From the NCBI GenBank assembly GCA_028684915.1, contig JAQUEZ010000131.1, forward strand, positions 1-16,337: DNA of 16,337 bases. Direction: 5' to 3'. Of this stretch, positions 6,605 through 14,579 are shown in pieces; within the stretch, counting starts at the first letter, position 1, and each line of letters opens with the position of its first letter. The notes beneath the pieces are model-generated. The model searched no databases and was not told the origin of the DNA. It saw nothing but the letters and a program-made list of their open reading frames with translations. The DNA is from Desulfobulbus sp. GTDB lineage: Bacteria; Desulfobacterota; Desulfobulbia; Desulfobulbales; Desulfobulbaceae. Both the position numbers and the translations under genes were made by a program.

Positions 6605-8590
6605 ATGAAGAAAGTTGCCATGGGTGTGATGATTCTCATGCTGTCGGCGAGTGAAAGTTATTCGGCAACTCGGACAATTACACCATCATCAAAACCAACG
6701 CAGGTCAAGGCTGGGGCATCGATTCTGCTCAAATGCACCACCAATGACGGATGGCTCTACCCGCTGGTTTCCGCTAAAATCACGATCAACAATTCTAAAG
6801 GAAATCGAATAGTTGCATCAAAACCAATGTCTATCAACGGTTCCACTGCCCAATTACGTTTTCCGGTCACCGCTAATGCTCCTATTGGTAAATGGAAATA
6901 CAATTGCGTAATTAAAGATCGCAAAACATCTTTATCTAAACCTGCAACATTTTCCGTAACCAAGGCCTCAACTTTGGTCAATGGCCCGATCCCGGCGCAC
7001 AACACAATCACCCAGTACCAGGGTTCGGCGACCTGTATCAGTTGTCATGCCAAAGAGGCCACGGCAATGGTCAATAGCCTGCACGCCAAGTGGAAAGCAC
7101 CGACCCCTGAATTGACGAACACCAAAGGCCAGGAACTCGGCAAAGGCCAAGGTGGTATAAATACCTTTTGCACCTATGCTATGTCTTCAAAAAATGCCTG
7201 TTTTTCTTGCCATGTACGCTCAGACGGCAATGCACCCCATCCTGCCGCGGTCAAGGATATCGATTGCCTGATGTGCCACAACGATACCTATCAAAGAAAA
7301 TTTATTTCCGATCCCAAAAATACCCAAACGGTGACCAACACCTTGGGACAAACTAAAACCTACGTGTTCGGCAAGATCGACAGCCTGGGCAACTATATGA
7401 TCGAACCAGATTACAGTAAGATGCCTGCGGGAACCCTCATGGTTAATCTGGCCCGCACCGTCCACCTCCCCACGAATAAATCGTGCTTACGCTGCCATGC
7501 CACTGCTGGTGGAGGCGATTGGACCAAACGGGGCGATATGGGACTCAATTCGGTTAATCCCACAATTGAACAGGATGTTCATCTCGCAAAAAACGGCGCA
7601 GGGTTATCCTGCGTTGACTGCCACTCGGCACTTAATCATCGAATTTCTGGCCGAGGTATCGACCTCCGCGGCACGGAAGCCGATCCGCCAACCTGTGAGG
7701 CCTGCCACACCGCAAAACCCCATAAAGATGCGACCCTCAACCGCCACGCGACTGGCCAGGTCAGCTGTCAGGTTTGCCATATTCGTACCTTTGCTAAAGG
7801 CGGAGCCACGGAAATGTCTCGAGATTGGCGAACTCCAGTCTGGAACGCTACCTTCTGCTCTGGACAGGGCGGTTTTGTCGGCAAAGAAATCCGCAAGGCC
7901 AATGTTAAACCCGAGTATGTCTGGTTCAACGGTACATCCTACGTGTATAACGTCGGCGGGACGATTAAGGCTGACCCCAAAACAGGGGTATATCACATGG
8001 CCCGAGCCAATGGCGTTCCGTTTGACGGCAAGTCGTCCATCGTGCCGATCAAGCGACACCTTTCGGTGATGCCCTTGCATGAGAGTGGCAAAATGGTACC
8101 ACCAGCGATCATGTGGATGTTCATGACCGGAAAATTCGAAATCGCTATTGAAAAAGGCATGGAAGAACAGGGAATGAGCGGAACCTATTCGTTGGTCCCC
8201 ACGGATGCAGAAATGTTGATCACCCATGGCGTTGATCCCAAAAGTAAAGCCCCGACCTGCACCGAATGCCACAATAATTTGGGGACCACTCCGGACGGGA
8301 CCAAGATGCTCCCCTTTACCGCACTTGGATACCATACGCTTCCTGCGGCAGTAAAATCCTGCACCCTTTGCCATGAACGGGAAAGTTTAAGTTGGTCCGC
8401 CTTACATCAAAAACACCGTGGCGAGATATCCTGTGCCAGCTGTCACACCAAAGAACCCTCTGGACTGGTACAAGCTCAATCCTTACTCTGCAGCAAATGT
8501 CATGAACGTAAATCTTGGAAAGAACAGGAAACCCACAAAAAACATCTGGAGAAAAATATTCAATGCTCCAGGTGTCACACTTTTAGCTGA
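6605..8590 (+). CDS. Periplasmic 12-haem c-type cytochrome with Ig-like N-terminal domain
   Basis: A 661-residue secreted electron carrier or reductase. A Sec signal (MKK then a hydrophobic core, cleavage near SYSA, residue ~21) is followed by a beta-rich domain (about 22-120) with Cys43 and Cys101, an Ig-like arrangement. Twelve CXXCH haem motifs follow, with first cysteines at 144, 199, 221, 294, 336, 364, 388, 552, 586, 610, 629 and 654. Seven form an N-terminal block and five a C-terminal block, with ~160 haem-free residues between. The first block has GGINTFC, an SS-N-x-C-x-S-C-H segment and IDCLMCHNDTYQRKF, an order reminiscent of octahaem tetrathionate-reductase-like cytochromes. That resemblance is from memory and moderate. 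No membrane anchor, quinol-oxidising partner or maturation gene is adjacent, so electron donor and acceptor are unknown. It lies between two dead insertion sequences and has lower GC than the operon to the right, which suggests acquisition or rearrangement. Confidence 0.92.
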   Translation: MKKVAMGVMILMLSASESYSATRTITPSSKPTQVKAGASILLKCTTNDGWLYPLVSAKITINNSKGNRIVASKPMSINGSTAQLRFPVTANAPIGKWKYNCVIKDRKTSLSKPATFSVTKASTLVNGPIPAHNTITQYQGSATCISCHAKEATAMVNSLHAKWKAPTPELTNTKGQELGKGQGGINTFCTYAMSSKNACFSCHVRSDGNAPHPAAVKDIDCLMCHNDTYQRKFISDPKNTQTVTNTLGQTKTYVFGKIDSLGNYMIEPDYSKMPAGTLMVNLARTVHLPTNKSCLRCHATAGGGDWTKRGDMGLNSVNPTIEQDVHLAKNGAGLSCVDCHSALNHRISGRGIDLRGTEADPPTCEACHTAKPHKDATLNRHATGQVSCQVCHIRTFAKGGATEMSRDWRTPVWNATFCSGQGGFVGKEIRKANVKPEYVWFNGTSYVYNVGGTIKADPKTGVYHMARANGVPFDGKSSIVPIKRHLSVMPLHESGKMVPPAIMWMFMTGKFEIAIEKGMEEQGMSGTYSLVPTDAEMLITHGVDPKSKAPTCTECHNNLGTTPDGTKMLPFTALGYHTLPAAVKSCTLCHERESLSWSALHQKHRGEISCASCHTKEPSGLVQAQSLLCSKCHERKSWKEQETHKKHLEKNIQCSRCHTFS

Positions 8591-8641
8591 CATCTGAACC
8601 GGGTACCAACGAGAATCGGGGTGATGTTTTGAGCACGACAG

Positions 8642-9202
8642 GTGCGTGCGATGAAGATACCCTCAGCAGATCGCTCACGAATTGGGGGGAGACCATTTGG
8701 TGTGCTTAATCCCAGGTTAGGCACACCCATCCCTATAGCCCGAATTTCTCAGTTGTTTGACCCGCTTAACCGAACAACCCATCATGCGCTCATCGCGCCC
8801 CAAAGTATCGGGGAGCGGGAATTGGCGGCCGAGCATTTTAAACACCTCGACGAAAGAGATCTAGTACTGCTCGACCGGGGCTATCCCGCATTCTGGCTTT
8901 TCAAACTCATCTTGTTGTATAAAGCCAATTTTTGTCCCAGGATCTCCTGCAAAAAATGGAAAATTATCCGCCAATTCATGAAATCAGGTGACCGTGAACA
9001 GGTGGTCACGCTTGATATCCCCGCCACTTCTGTCGCCGCCTGCCGGAAACTGCAACTCGATACGCGTCCGATTCGATTGCATCTGGTACGGGTTGAACTC
9101 GACTCCGGTGAAACCGAACTCCTGATCACCTCCCTGATCGATTCGGAAAAATACCCACATCATCTCTTTGCCGAACTTTACCATGACCGATGCTGCCTGT
9201 AG
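8642..9202 (+). pseudogene. IS4-family transposase fragment, truncated at both ends
   Basis: The frame encodes the middle of an IS4-type DDE transposase. It contains RISQLFDPLNRTTHHALIAP (from ~8741), GERELAAEHFKHLDERD, then LVLLDRGYPAFWLFK with the second catalytic Asp (~8873), a W-x-x-x-x-x-F-x-x-SG region, and GETELLITSLID with YPHHLFAELYHDR at the end. The family normally continues into RWxxEE with the catalytic Glu; here the frame turns into CCL and stops, so the C-terminal catalytic part is gone. The N-terminal third and the first catalytic Asp are also missing, since the first ~30 codons have no family resemblance. The downstream break lies where a drug-exporter fragment begins. Confidence 0.83.
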
Positions 9203-9452
9203 ACATGAGCGAGGCAGCGGGTCGGCAGTTATCGGTGTGCTTCAGTTTGCAGTAGCCAGCCTGGCGAGCGCCGCTGCCGGAGTGTTGCACAACGATACCA
9301 TTTACCCCATGGTCAGTATCATCCTCGCCTGCAGTCTCCTCAGCGGCCTGGTCTATCTGATTGACCAGCTTGCCCCAAAAAGGCGGCCGACCACGAACGA
9401 ATGTTTACTCCCCGAAACGGCACCTGCATCTGGACCCGAATCAAAAAAATAG
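9203..9452 (+). pseudogene. C-terminal fragment of a Bcr/CflA-type MFS drug exporter
   Basis: Starting near 9210 the frame reads GSGSAVIGVLQFAVASLAS, then AAAGVLHN. This matches the A-G-x-A-S-A-L-x-G-x-x-Q-F helix typical of transmembrane segment 11 in Bcr/CflA multidrug transporters, and a last hydrophobic segment (MVSIILACSLLSGLVYLI) and a charged tail follow. Only two of twelve membrane helices remain, and no start codon with a ribosome site precedes them. The 5' part of the gene is not elsewhere in the window, so a deletion or IS-mediated rearrangement removed it. It cannot make a transporter. Confidence 0.72.
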
Positions 9453-9483
9453 CAAAATTAAACCAATTTTTCCGGATTTTTCC

Positions 9484-9513
9484 TTGTTCAATGTTTTCAG
9501 AACCGTGTATGTT
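9484..9513 (+). promoter_or_regulatory. Possible promoter of the NuoEF-NfnAB-like operon
   Basis: TTGTTC, an 18-nt spacer and TATGTT lie in the 138-nt space between the exporter remnant and the first operon gene. The match to a sigma-70 promoter is weak (3/6 and 4/6). It is the best candidate seen; no other control element was recognised. Confidence 0.25.
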
Positions 9514-9580
9514 CGCACCGACTAAAGTTAACGACAACCACTTGACCTTAATCACACTTACCCATCGCGGTTACTGCCAT

Positions 9581-9584
9581 GGAG
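9581..9584 (+). promoter_or_regulatory. Shine-Dalgarno site deciding the NuoE-like start
   Basis: GGAG, six bases before the ATG at 9591. The upstream in-frame ATG at 9579 has no ribosome site and itself overlaps this GGAG. Confidence 0.55.
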
Positions 9585-9590
9585 TCCCGC

Positions 9591-10049
9591 ATGCCCTCTG
9601 AACAAACATCCCTGGAAGCCATCCTCGCCAACTACAATCAGGACAGAGATAATCTGATTCCCCTGTTGCAGGAGGTACAGGAGCATTTCCAATACCTCGA
9701 TCCCGAGGCGGTGCAGGCTGTAGCCGACCATCTCCATCTCTCCGAAAACGACGTCTACGGCGTGGCCACCTTTTACGCCCAGTTCCGTTTCGTCCCCCCC
9801 GGCCTCCACCACATTAGAGTCTGTGAGGGCACGGCCTGCCATGTCCGCGGCTCCGACCGCATTCTCGAATCCATCTGCCGCTCCACTGGTATCGCCCCTG
9901 GCCAGACCAGTGCGGACGGTAAATTCAGTCTCGAGCGGGTCGCCTGTTTCGGCTCCTGCGCCCTGGCTCCGGTGGTGGTCGTAGATGACAAGGTCTATGG
10001 GCGGATGACGGCACCAAAAACGCAAAAGCTCATTGAGGAGAAGAAATGA
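9591..10049 (+). CDS. nuoE: NuoE/HydC-like [2Fe-2S] subunit of an NAD-linked oxidoreductase
   Basis: A 152-residue soluble subunit with the 24-kDa complex I / HydC fold. It has an N-terminal helical bundle (about 1-60, with VYGVATFYAQF at 55-65 as the family motif), then a thioredoxin-like domain binding one [2Fe-2S] cluster through Cys78, Cys83, Cys119 and Cys123 (CEGTAC and CFGSC, the standard C-x4-C and C-x3-C pairs). In relatives it sits against the FMN subunit and relays or stores an electron near the NADH site. Its stop codon overlaps the next gene's ATG (ATGA), so the two are translationally coupled, as expected for partners in fixed ratio. Length and motifs are complete. It could equally be named hydC; the absence of respiratory complex I membrane genes nearby argues for a soluble complex. 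Confidence 0.93.
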   Translation: MPSEQTSLEAILANYNQDRDNLIPLLQEVQEHFQYLDPEAVQAVADHLHLSENDVYGVATFYAQFRFVPPGLHHIRVCEGTACHVRGSDRILESICRSTGIAPGQTSADGKFSLERVACFGSCALAPVVVVDDKVYGRMTAPKTQKLIEEKK

Positions 10050-11899
10050 GTTTCGCTGCACGACAACAACAGGCCCAAACTGTTTGGCAGGATTTTGTCC
10101 AACCCGGACGAATGCGGGTGCTGATCGGTTCCGCCACCTGCGGCCGGGCCGCTGGTTCGCTGGAGGTGATGCAGGCCTTTCAGAGTGAGTTGGCCAAAGC
10201 AGGCCTTGCCGAGACCACCGATGTCATCGAGGTCGGTTGCCTGGGCATGTGCTATGCCGAGGTATTGGTGGAGCTGCGTGGGCAGGACGGCAAACGGGTA
10301 CTCTACCAAGGAGTTGAACCCCGCCATGTCGCGGATCTGGTCAAATCCCAGCTGGTACAAGGAGAGGTTTTCGGGCTGCTGGCTCTGGCCGTGATGGAAG
10401 GATCCGATGATCAGATCCCCACCTTTCATGAGTTGCCGATGATCAAACCTCAGGTGCGGATTGTCCTGCGCAACTGCGGTATCATCGACCCGGCCAATAT
10501 CGACCATTACCTGGCCCGTGGCGGCTATGCCGGCATGACCCGTGCCTTTTCCCTTGGGCCGGAGCAGGTGATCGAGGAAATGAAGGCCTCCGGTCTGCGT
10601 GGCCGCGGTGGTGCCGGTTTTCCTACCGGCGTCAAATGGGGCTTTGCCCGGAGTTCGGTCGCGGACCAAAAATATGTGATCTGCAATGCCGATGAGGGTG
10701 ATCCCGGCGCCTTTATGGATCGCTCGGTGCTCGAGGGCGATCCGCATGCGGTTTTGGAAGGACTGCTCATTGCCGGATATGCCATCGGTGCCACTGTGGG
10801 CTATGTCTACTGCCGCGCCGAGTATCCCCTGGCGATTAGTCGATTGCAGGGTGCCATTGGCCAGATGCGGGAGCAGGGATTTTTAGGCACCAACATTCTT
10901 GATTCCGGCTTTGATTTTGAGATCAAAATCAAGAAGGGGGCCGGTGCCTTTGTCTGTGGCGAGGAAACCTCGCTCATGCAATCGATTGAGGGCAAACGCG
11001 GGATGCCGCTCTCCAAGCCGCCCTTCCCGGCGGTGTCCGGCCTGTTCGGCAAGCCGACCAACATCAATAACGTCGAGACCCTGGCTGCGGTTTCCGCGAT
11101 CATGGAAAAAGGCGCGGCCTGGTACGCGGATTTCGGAACCGAAAAAAGCCGTGGCACCAAGACCTTTGCCTTGGCCGGTAAGATCAACCGTACCGGCCTG
11201 ATCGAGGTACCGATGGGTATCCCGCTGAGCACAATCATCGAGGATATCGGCGGCGGAGTGCTCGGTGGTAAGCCCTTTAAAGCGGTGCAGACCGGCGGCC
11301 CTTCCGGTGGTTGCATCCCAGCCCAATTCATCGACCTGCCTGTGGATTACGAGCATCTGGCCGAAGTGGGTTCGATCATGGGTTCCGGCGGCATGATCGT
11401 GATCGACTCGGAATCCTGCATGGTCGACATGGCCCGTTACTTTCTCACTTTTACCGAGAACGAAAGCTGCGGTAAATGCGTGCCCTGCCGCATGGGGACG
11501 CAGCATTTGCTGCGCATTCTCAACGATATCACCGGAGGCAAGGGCAACCTGGGGCAAATCGACACCCTGCGCAAGATCGGCGATACGATGAAAAGCGCTT
11601 CGCTCTGTGGTCTGGGGCAAACAGCGGCCAACCCAGTGTTGACCACCCTGCGCTATTTTGAGGACGAGTACCGCGCCCACATTGAGCATCAAAAATGTCC
11701 GGCCGGTGCCTGTCGTGCCCTGATTCAGTTCAATATCGACCAGACCCGCTGCACCGGCTGTGGAGCCTGTATGCGCGCCTGTCCGGTGGCGGCGATCAGC
11801 GGTGAAAAAAAGCAACCGCACCTTATCAATCAGGAACTCTGCATCCAATGCGGCTCCTGCCGCCAGGTGTGCAAGTTCGAGGCAGTATTGGTCGACTAA
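10046..11899 (+). CDS. nuoF: NuoF/HydB-like FMN- and NADH-binding subunit with ferredoxin tail
   Basis: A 617-residue flavoprotein predicted to exchange electrons between NAD(H) and iron-sulfur clusters. An N-terminal thioredoxin-like domain (about 22-110) has Cys32, Cys65 and Cys69 (GCLGMC). The NuoF core follows: GLRGRGGAGFPTGVKW (183-198) and CNADEGDPGAF (213-223) for FMN/NADH, then GAGAFVCGEETSL (298-310). An SLBB region follows, then the [4Fe-4S] site with Cys475, Cys478, Cys481 (ESCGKCVPC) and Cys521 (SLCGLG). A linker with CPAGAC (551-556) leads to a two-cluster ferredoxin domain: Cys569/572/575/579 and Cys599/602/605/609. This order (Trx-like + NuoF + 2[4Fe-4S]) is that of HydB of bifurcating hydrogenases, not of respiratory NuoF, which lacks both ends. 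GAGGAG lies five bases before the ATG. It is coupled to the upstream gene by a 4-nt overlap. Confidence 0.95.
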   Translation: MSFAARQQQAQTVWQDFVQPGRMRVLIGSATCGRAAGSLEVMQAFQSELAKAGLAETTDVIEVGCLGMCYAEVLVELRGQDGKRVLYQGVEPRHVADLVKSQLVQGEVFGLLALAVMEGSDDQIPTFHELPMIKPQVRIVLRNCGIIDPANIDHYLARGGYAGMTRAFSLGPEQVIEEMKASGLRGRGGAGFPTGVKWGFARSSVADQKYVICNADEGDPGAFMDRSVLEGDPHAVLEGLLIAGYAIGATVGYVYCRAEYPLAISRLQGAIGQMREQGFLGTNILDSGFDFEIKIKKGAGAFVCGEETSLMQSIEGKRGMPLSKPPFPAVSGLFGKPTNINNVETLAAVSAIMEKGAAWYADFGTEKSRGTKTFALAGKINRTGLIEVPMGIPLSTIIEDIGGGVLGGKPFKAVQTGGPSGGCIPAQFIDLPVDYEHLAEVGSIMGSGGMIVIDSESCMVDMARYFLTFTENESCGKCVPCRMGTQHLLRILNDITGGKGNLGQIDTLRKIGDTMKSASLCGLGQTAANPVLTTLRYFEDEYRAHIEHQKCPAGACRALIQFNIDQTRCTGCGACMRACPVAAISGEKKQPHLINQELCIQCGSCRQVCKFEAVLVD

Positions 11900-12041
11900 C
11901 CAGCAAGACTGGACAAAATTTTAAAATCCCAGCGAATCATGAATATCGGGACATGGGCTCAACAAGGGCCTGAAGCAACGATTTTCAGCGTAAAGAGTTC
12001 ACGGGGAATGAAAAAATTATTGAATAAACCAAGGAGATTGC
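11900..12041. other. Intra-operon gap
   Basis: A 142-nt space between the NuoF-like and fusion genes. No terminator and no convincing promoter is visible. It ends in AAGGAG, five bases before the ATG at 12042, a strong independent ribosome site. Confidence 0.4.
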
Positions 12042-14543
12042 ATGGGCTGCATCAGTTTGACCATTGACGGACGCACCGTCGAGGTCGAAGAAGGCACAAC
12101 GGTCCTCGAGGCCGCCCGCAAGGCGGGGATCACCATTCCCACCATCTGTGCCCACAAAGACCTCAACCCCTACGGTGCCTGCCGCATCTGTGTGGTTGAG
12201 ATCGAGGGCGTACGCGGCTATCCCACCTCCTGCACCACCCCCGCCACCCCGGGAATGCAGGTCACCACCCAGTCGGAACGGCTGTCCGAGCTACGTAACC
12301 GCACTCTGGAACTGATGTTCTCCGGCCATCCGAACAGCTGCCTGGTCTGTGTGCACCGCGAGGCCTGCGAGCAGTACCGGCCGAAAGCCACCAAGGCGGC
12401 CCGCTCCACCCGCTGCGGCTTCTGCGCCAACCGCGACGAATGCGATCTGCGGGCCATGGCCCTCAAGTCGGGCAGCAACGAGCTGCACCTGCCCACCCTG
12501 TACGCCTCCTACAATCTGGAGCGCGACGACCCCTTCATGGATCGCGACTACAACCTCTGCGTGCTCTGTGGTCGTTGCTGGCGTATCTGCGAAAAGATCC
12601 ATGGCCAACCGGCAATCTCAATCATCAACCGCGGCAAATGGGCTCGCATCGGCACAGCCTTTGACAAGAGCCATGTTTTCTCCGGCTGCACCTTCTGCGG
12701 TGCCTGTATCGATATCTGCCCCACCGGCACCTTGACCGACCGTTTTGCCCGCTGGCAGGGTAAGCCAGAGCAAGAGATTCCCTCGTCCTGTCTACTCTGC
12801 CCCGAGGGTTGCTCGGTGGTCGCCCAGACCAAGGAAGGCAGACTCCTTGCCTACACCATGACCGGCTTCAGCAAGGAGGCCGGGCTCTGTGCCTTGGGTC
12901 GTTTCGGCGCCGCCCAGATCGTGGCTTCCAGCAACCGTCTCACCCGACCGCTGGTGCGGGAAGGCGAGGACCTGATCCCCATGGACTGGCAGGGTGCTCT
13001 AGAGAGTGCAAGCACCGGATTGGCTCGTCACAAGGGCAAGATAGCCTTAGTGGTGAGTGCTTCCACCTCGCGTGAAGATCGCTTCCTCTACAGCCAACTG
13101 GCCGCGCAAATGGAGGGCCAACTGATCCAATTGCCGGTGGATGGCGGACCGGATCACGCCCAGGTTCAGGCCCTGAACGCCAAAGTTGAAGACGGCACCC
13201 TTACCGCCCTGATCGTCGGCGGCAATCTGGTGCCTGTTGCCTTGATTAACAAAGTACAGTTCTCTGTAGTGCTGGATGCCCTGCCCTCTGCAGTTTCGGA
13301 TGCAGCCAACGTGGTTTTGCCCGCGGCCATTCTCAGCGAAGCCGGTGGCACCTTTCGCAATGCACGTGGGCAGATCAAACCCATGGCCGGATCCAGCCTG
13401 GCTCCGGGCGAGGCCCAGCCGGAATGGCATGCCCTCTGCGAGCTTGGCCAAGCCCTGAACCTACGCGGCTTTGACCACACCAGTGTTGCCGGCATCACCC
13501 CGGCGATCGTCGATGATCCGCCGCCTGCACCTCTCCCAGGAAACCCGCGCCAGAACGTGCGTGATCTGGTGCCCCGGTTCCGCGGCCATCTTGTGGCCGA
13601 TATCGTGCCGTCGCTGGCCGCCTTTGATCTGCCAGCCAGCCCGGTAGCCCCGGTTGAGGCAAGTGTGGGCGAGGGCTTTGCCATCATCGAGAAACGAGAA
13701 ATCGCGCCCAACATGCACTTTTTCAAGGTGCGTGCGCCCCAGGTGGCCAAGTTTGCCCAGCCCGGCCAGTTTGTCATCCTCATGGCCAAGGAGACCTCGG
13801 AGCGTTCGCCTTTCACCTTAATCGATTGGGATGCCGAGGCCTGCACGATCTCCCTGGTGATCGAGGAAGTCGGTCGCTCCAGCCGCGAGTTGGCCTCACT
13901 CAAGGCCGGTGGCACTATAGCCCATGTCAGCGGTCCCTTGGGGCTCCCCCTGACCATCGAAAACAAGGGCACAATACTCTTGGGCGGTGGCTGCTACGGT
14001 ATCGGTGCCATCTTCCCCCTGGCTCGGGCCCTGCGCCAGGCCGGCAATCGGGTTATCTGCGCCATCGAGGCCTCGTCCAGTTATCTGCTGTATTTGCGCG
14101 ATGAACTGGCTGGCGTCTGTGATGAGTTGATCATCGCCACCAAGGACGGCAGCGAAGGCGTTCGCGGTGGTATCCAGGAGGTGATCGCCCAAGTGGCAGC
14201 CCGGGAACCGGTCAACCAGTTCATTGCCATCGGCTGCACCTTCATGATGCGCATGGTCACCGAGATCTCGAAGGGGCTTGCTATCCCCACCCTGGTGGCG
14301 CTCAACCCAATCATGGTCGATGGTACGGGTATGTGCGGGGCCTGCCGTGTTTCCGTGGGCGAGAAAACCAAGTTTGCCTGCATCGATGGTCCGATCTTCG
14401 ACGGTCACAGCATCGATTGGGATGAACTGGCCTCACGGCGCAGCGCCTACAGTCGTCAGGAGGTTCAGGCCCTGTCGCAGCAGGTAGATCTGGGCTCACT
14501 CATGCACCAGGCCCATGGCGACGGATGCGGCTGTGGTCGGTAA
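12042..14543 (+). CDS. Fusion of NuoG/HydA-like iron-sulfur protein with NfnA/PyrK-type FAD reductase, 833 aa
   Basis: One chain joins two normally separate modules. Residues 1-80: plant-type [2Fe-2S] (Cys36, 47, 50, 64). 96-109: His96-Cys100-Cys103-Cys109, the His-Cys [4Fe-4S] site of NuoG/HydA. 125-134: a further C-x2-C-x5-C. 173-183 and 216-226: two ferredoxin-type [4Fe-4S] sites. 250-283: C-x2-C-x3-C...C, as in the N7 site of molybdopterin-type proteins. 300-475: a strongly shortened molybdopterin-oxidoreductase-like domain (ADVVLP-type motif NVVLPAA at 423, GTFRNARGQI at 436), too short to bind Mo/W. 485-540: Pro-rich linker. 542-833: NfnA/PyrK, with FAD motif RSPFTL, nucleotide motif GGGCYGIGAIFP and a terminal [2Fe-2S] site with Asp760, Cys765, Cys768 and Cys780. 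The tail ends CGCGR. It probably bridges the NuoEF-like NADH module and the NfnB-like subunit. No H-cluster motifs are present. Confidence 0.92.
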   Translation: MGCISLTIDGRTVEVEEGTTVLEAARKAGITIPTICAHKDLNPYGACRICVVEIEGVRGYPTSCTTPATPGMQVTTQSERLSELRNRTLELMFSGHPNSCLVCVHREACEQYRPKATKAARSTRCGFCANRDECDLRAMALKSGSNELHLPTLYASYNLERDDPFMDRDYNLCVLCGRCWRICEKIHGQPAISIINRGKWARIGTAFDKSHVFSGCTFCGACIDICPTGTLTDRFARWQGKPEQEIPSSCLLCPEGCSVVAQTKEGRLLAYTMTGFSKEAGLCALGRFGAAQIVASSNRLTRPLVREGEDLIPMDWQGALESASTGLARHKGKIALVVSASTSREDRFLYSQLAAQMEGQLIQLPVDGGPDHAQVQALNAKVEDGTLTALIVGGNLVPVALINKVQFSVVLDALPSAVSDAANVVLPAAILSEAGGTFRNARGQIKPMAGSSLAPGEAQPEWHALCELGQALNLRGFDHTSVAGITPAIVDDPPPAPLPGNPRQNVRDLVPRFRGHLVADIVPSLAAFDLPASPVAPVEASVGEGFAIIEKREIAPNMHFFKVRAPQVAKFAQPGQFVILMAKETSERSPFTLIDWDAEACTISLVIEEVGRSSRELASLKAGGTIAHVSGPLGLPLTIENKGTILLGGGCYGIGAIFPLARALRQAGNRVICAIEASSSYLLYLRDELAGVCDELIIATKDGSEGVRGGIQEVIAQVAAREPVNQFIAIGCTFMMRMVTEISKGLAIPTLVALNPIMVDGTGMCGACRVSVGEKTKFACIDGPIFDGHSIDWDELASRRSAYSRQEVQALSQQVDLGSLMHQAHGDGCGCGR

Positions 14544-14579
14544 ACAGGCAAAACTGAAGTTTATGCGGAGTGTTCAACA

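Noticed and set aside
10883..11848. 321-codon minus-strand frame opposite the NuoF-like gene
   Set aside because: It is a shadow of a strongly conserved GC-rich coding sequence on the other strand; the product is low-complexity and matches no family.
11939..12041. Short frame from the ATG at 11939 in the gap before the fusion gene
   Set aside because: It has no ribosome site and no motif, and simply runs into the next gene out of frame.
13166..13972. 268-codon minus-strand frame opposite the fusion gene
   Set aside because: The same shadow effect; the plus-strand protein has conserved domains throughout this interval.
12042..14543. Possibility that the fusion protein is a [FeFe]-hydrogenase or formate dehydrogenase catalytic subunit
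   Set aside because: No H-cluster cysteine motifs are present, and the molybdopterin-type domain is far too short and lacks a Cys/Sec ligand region.
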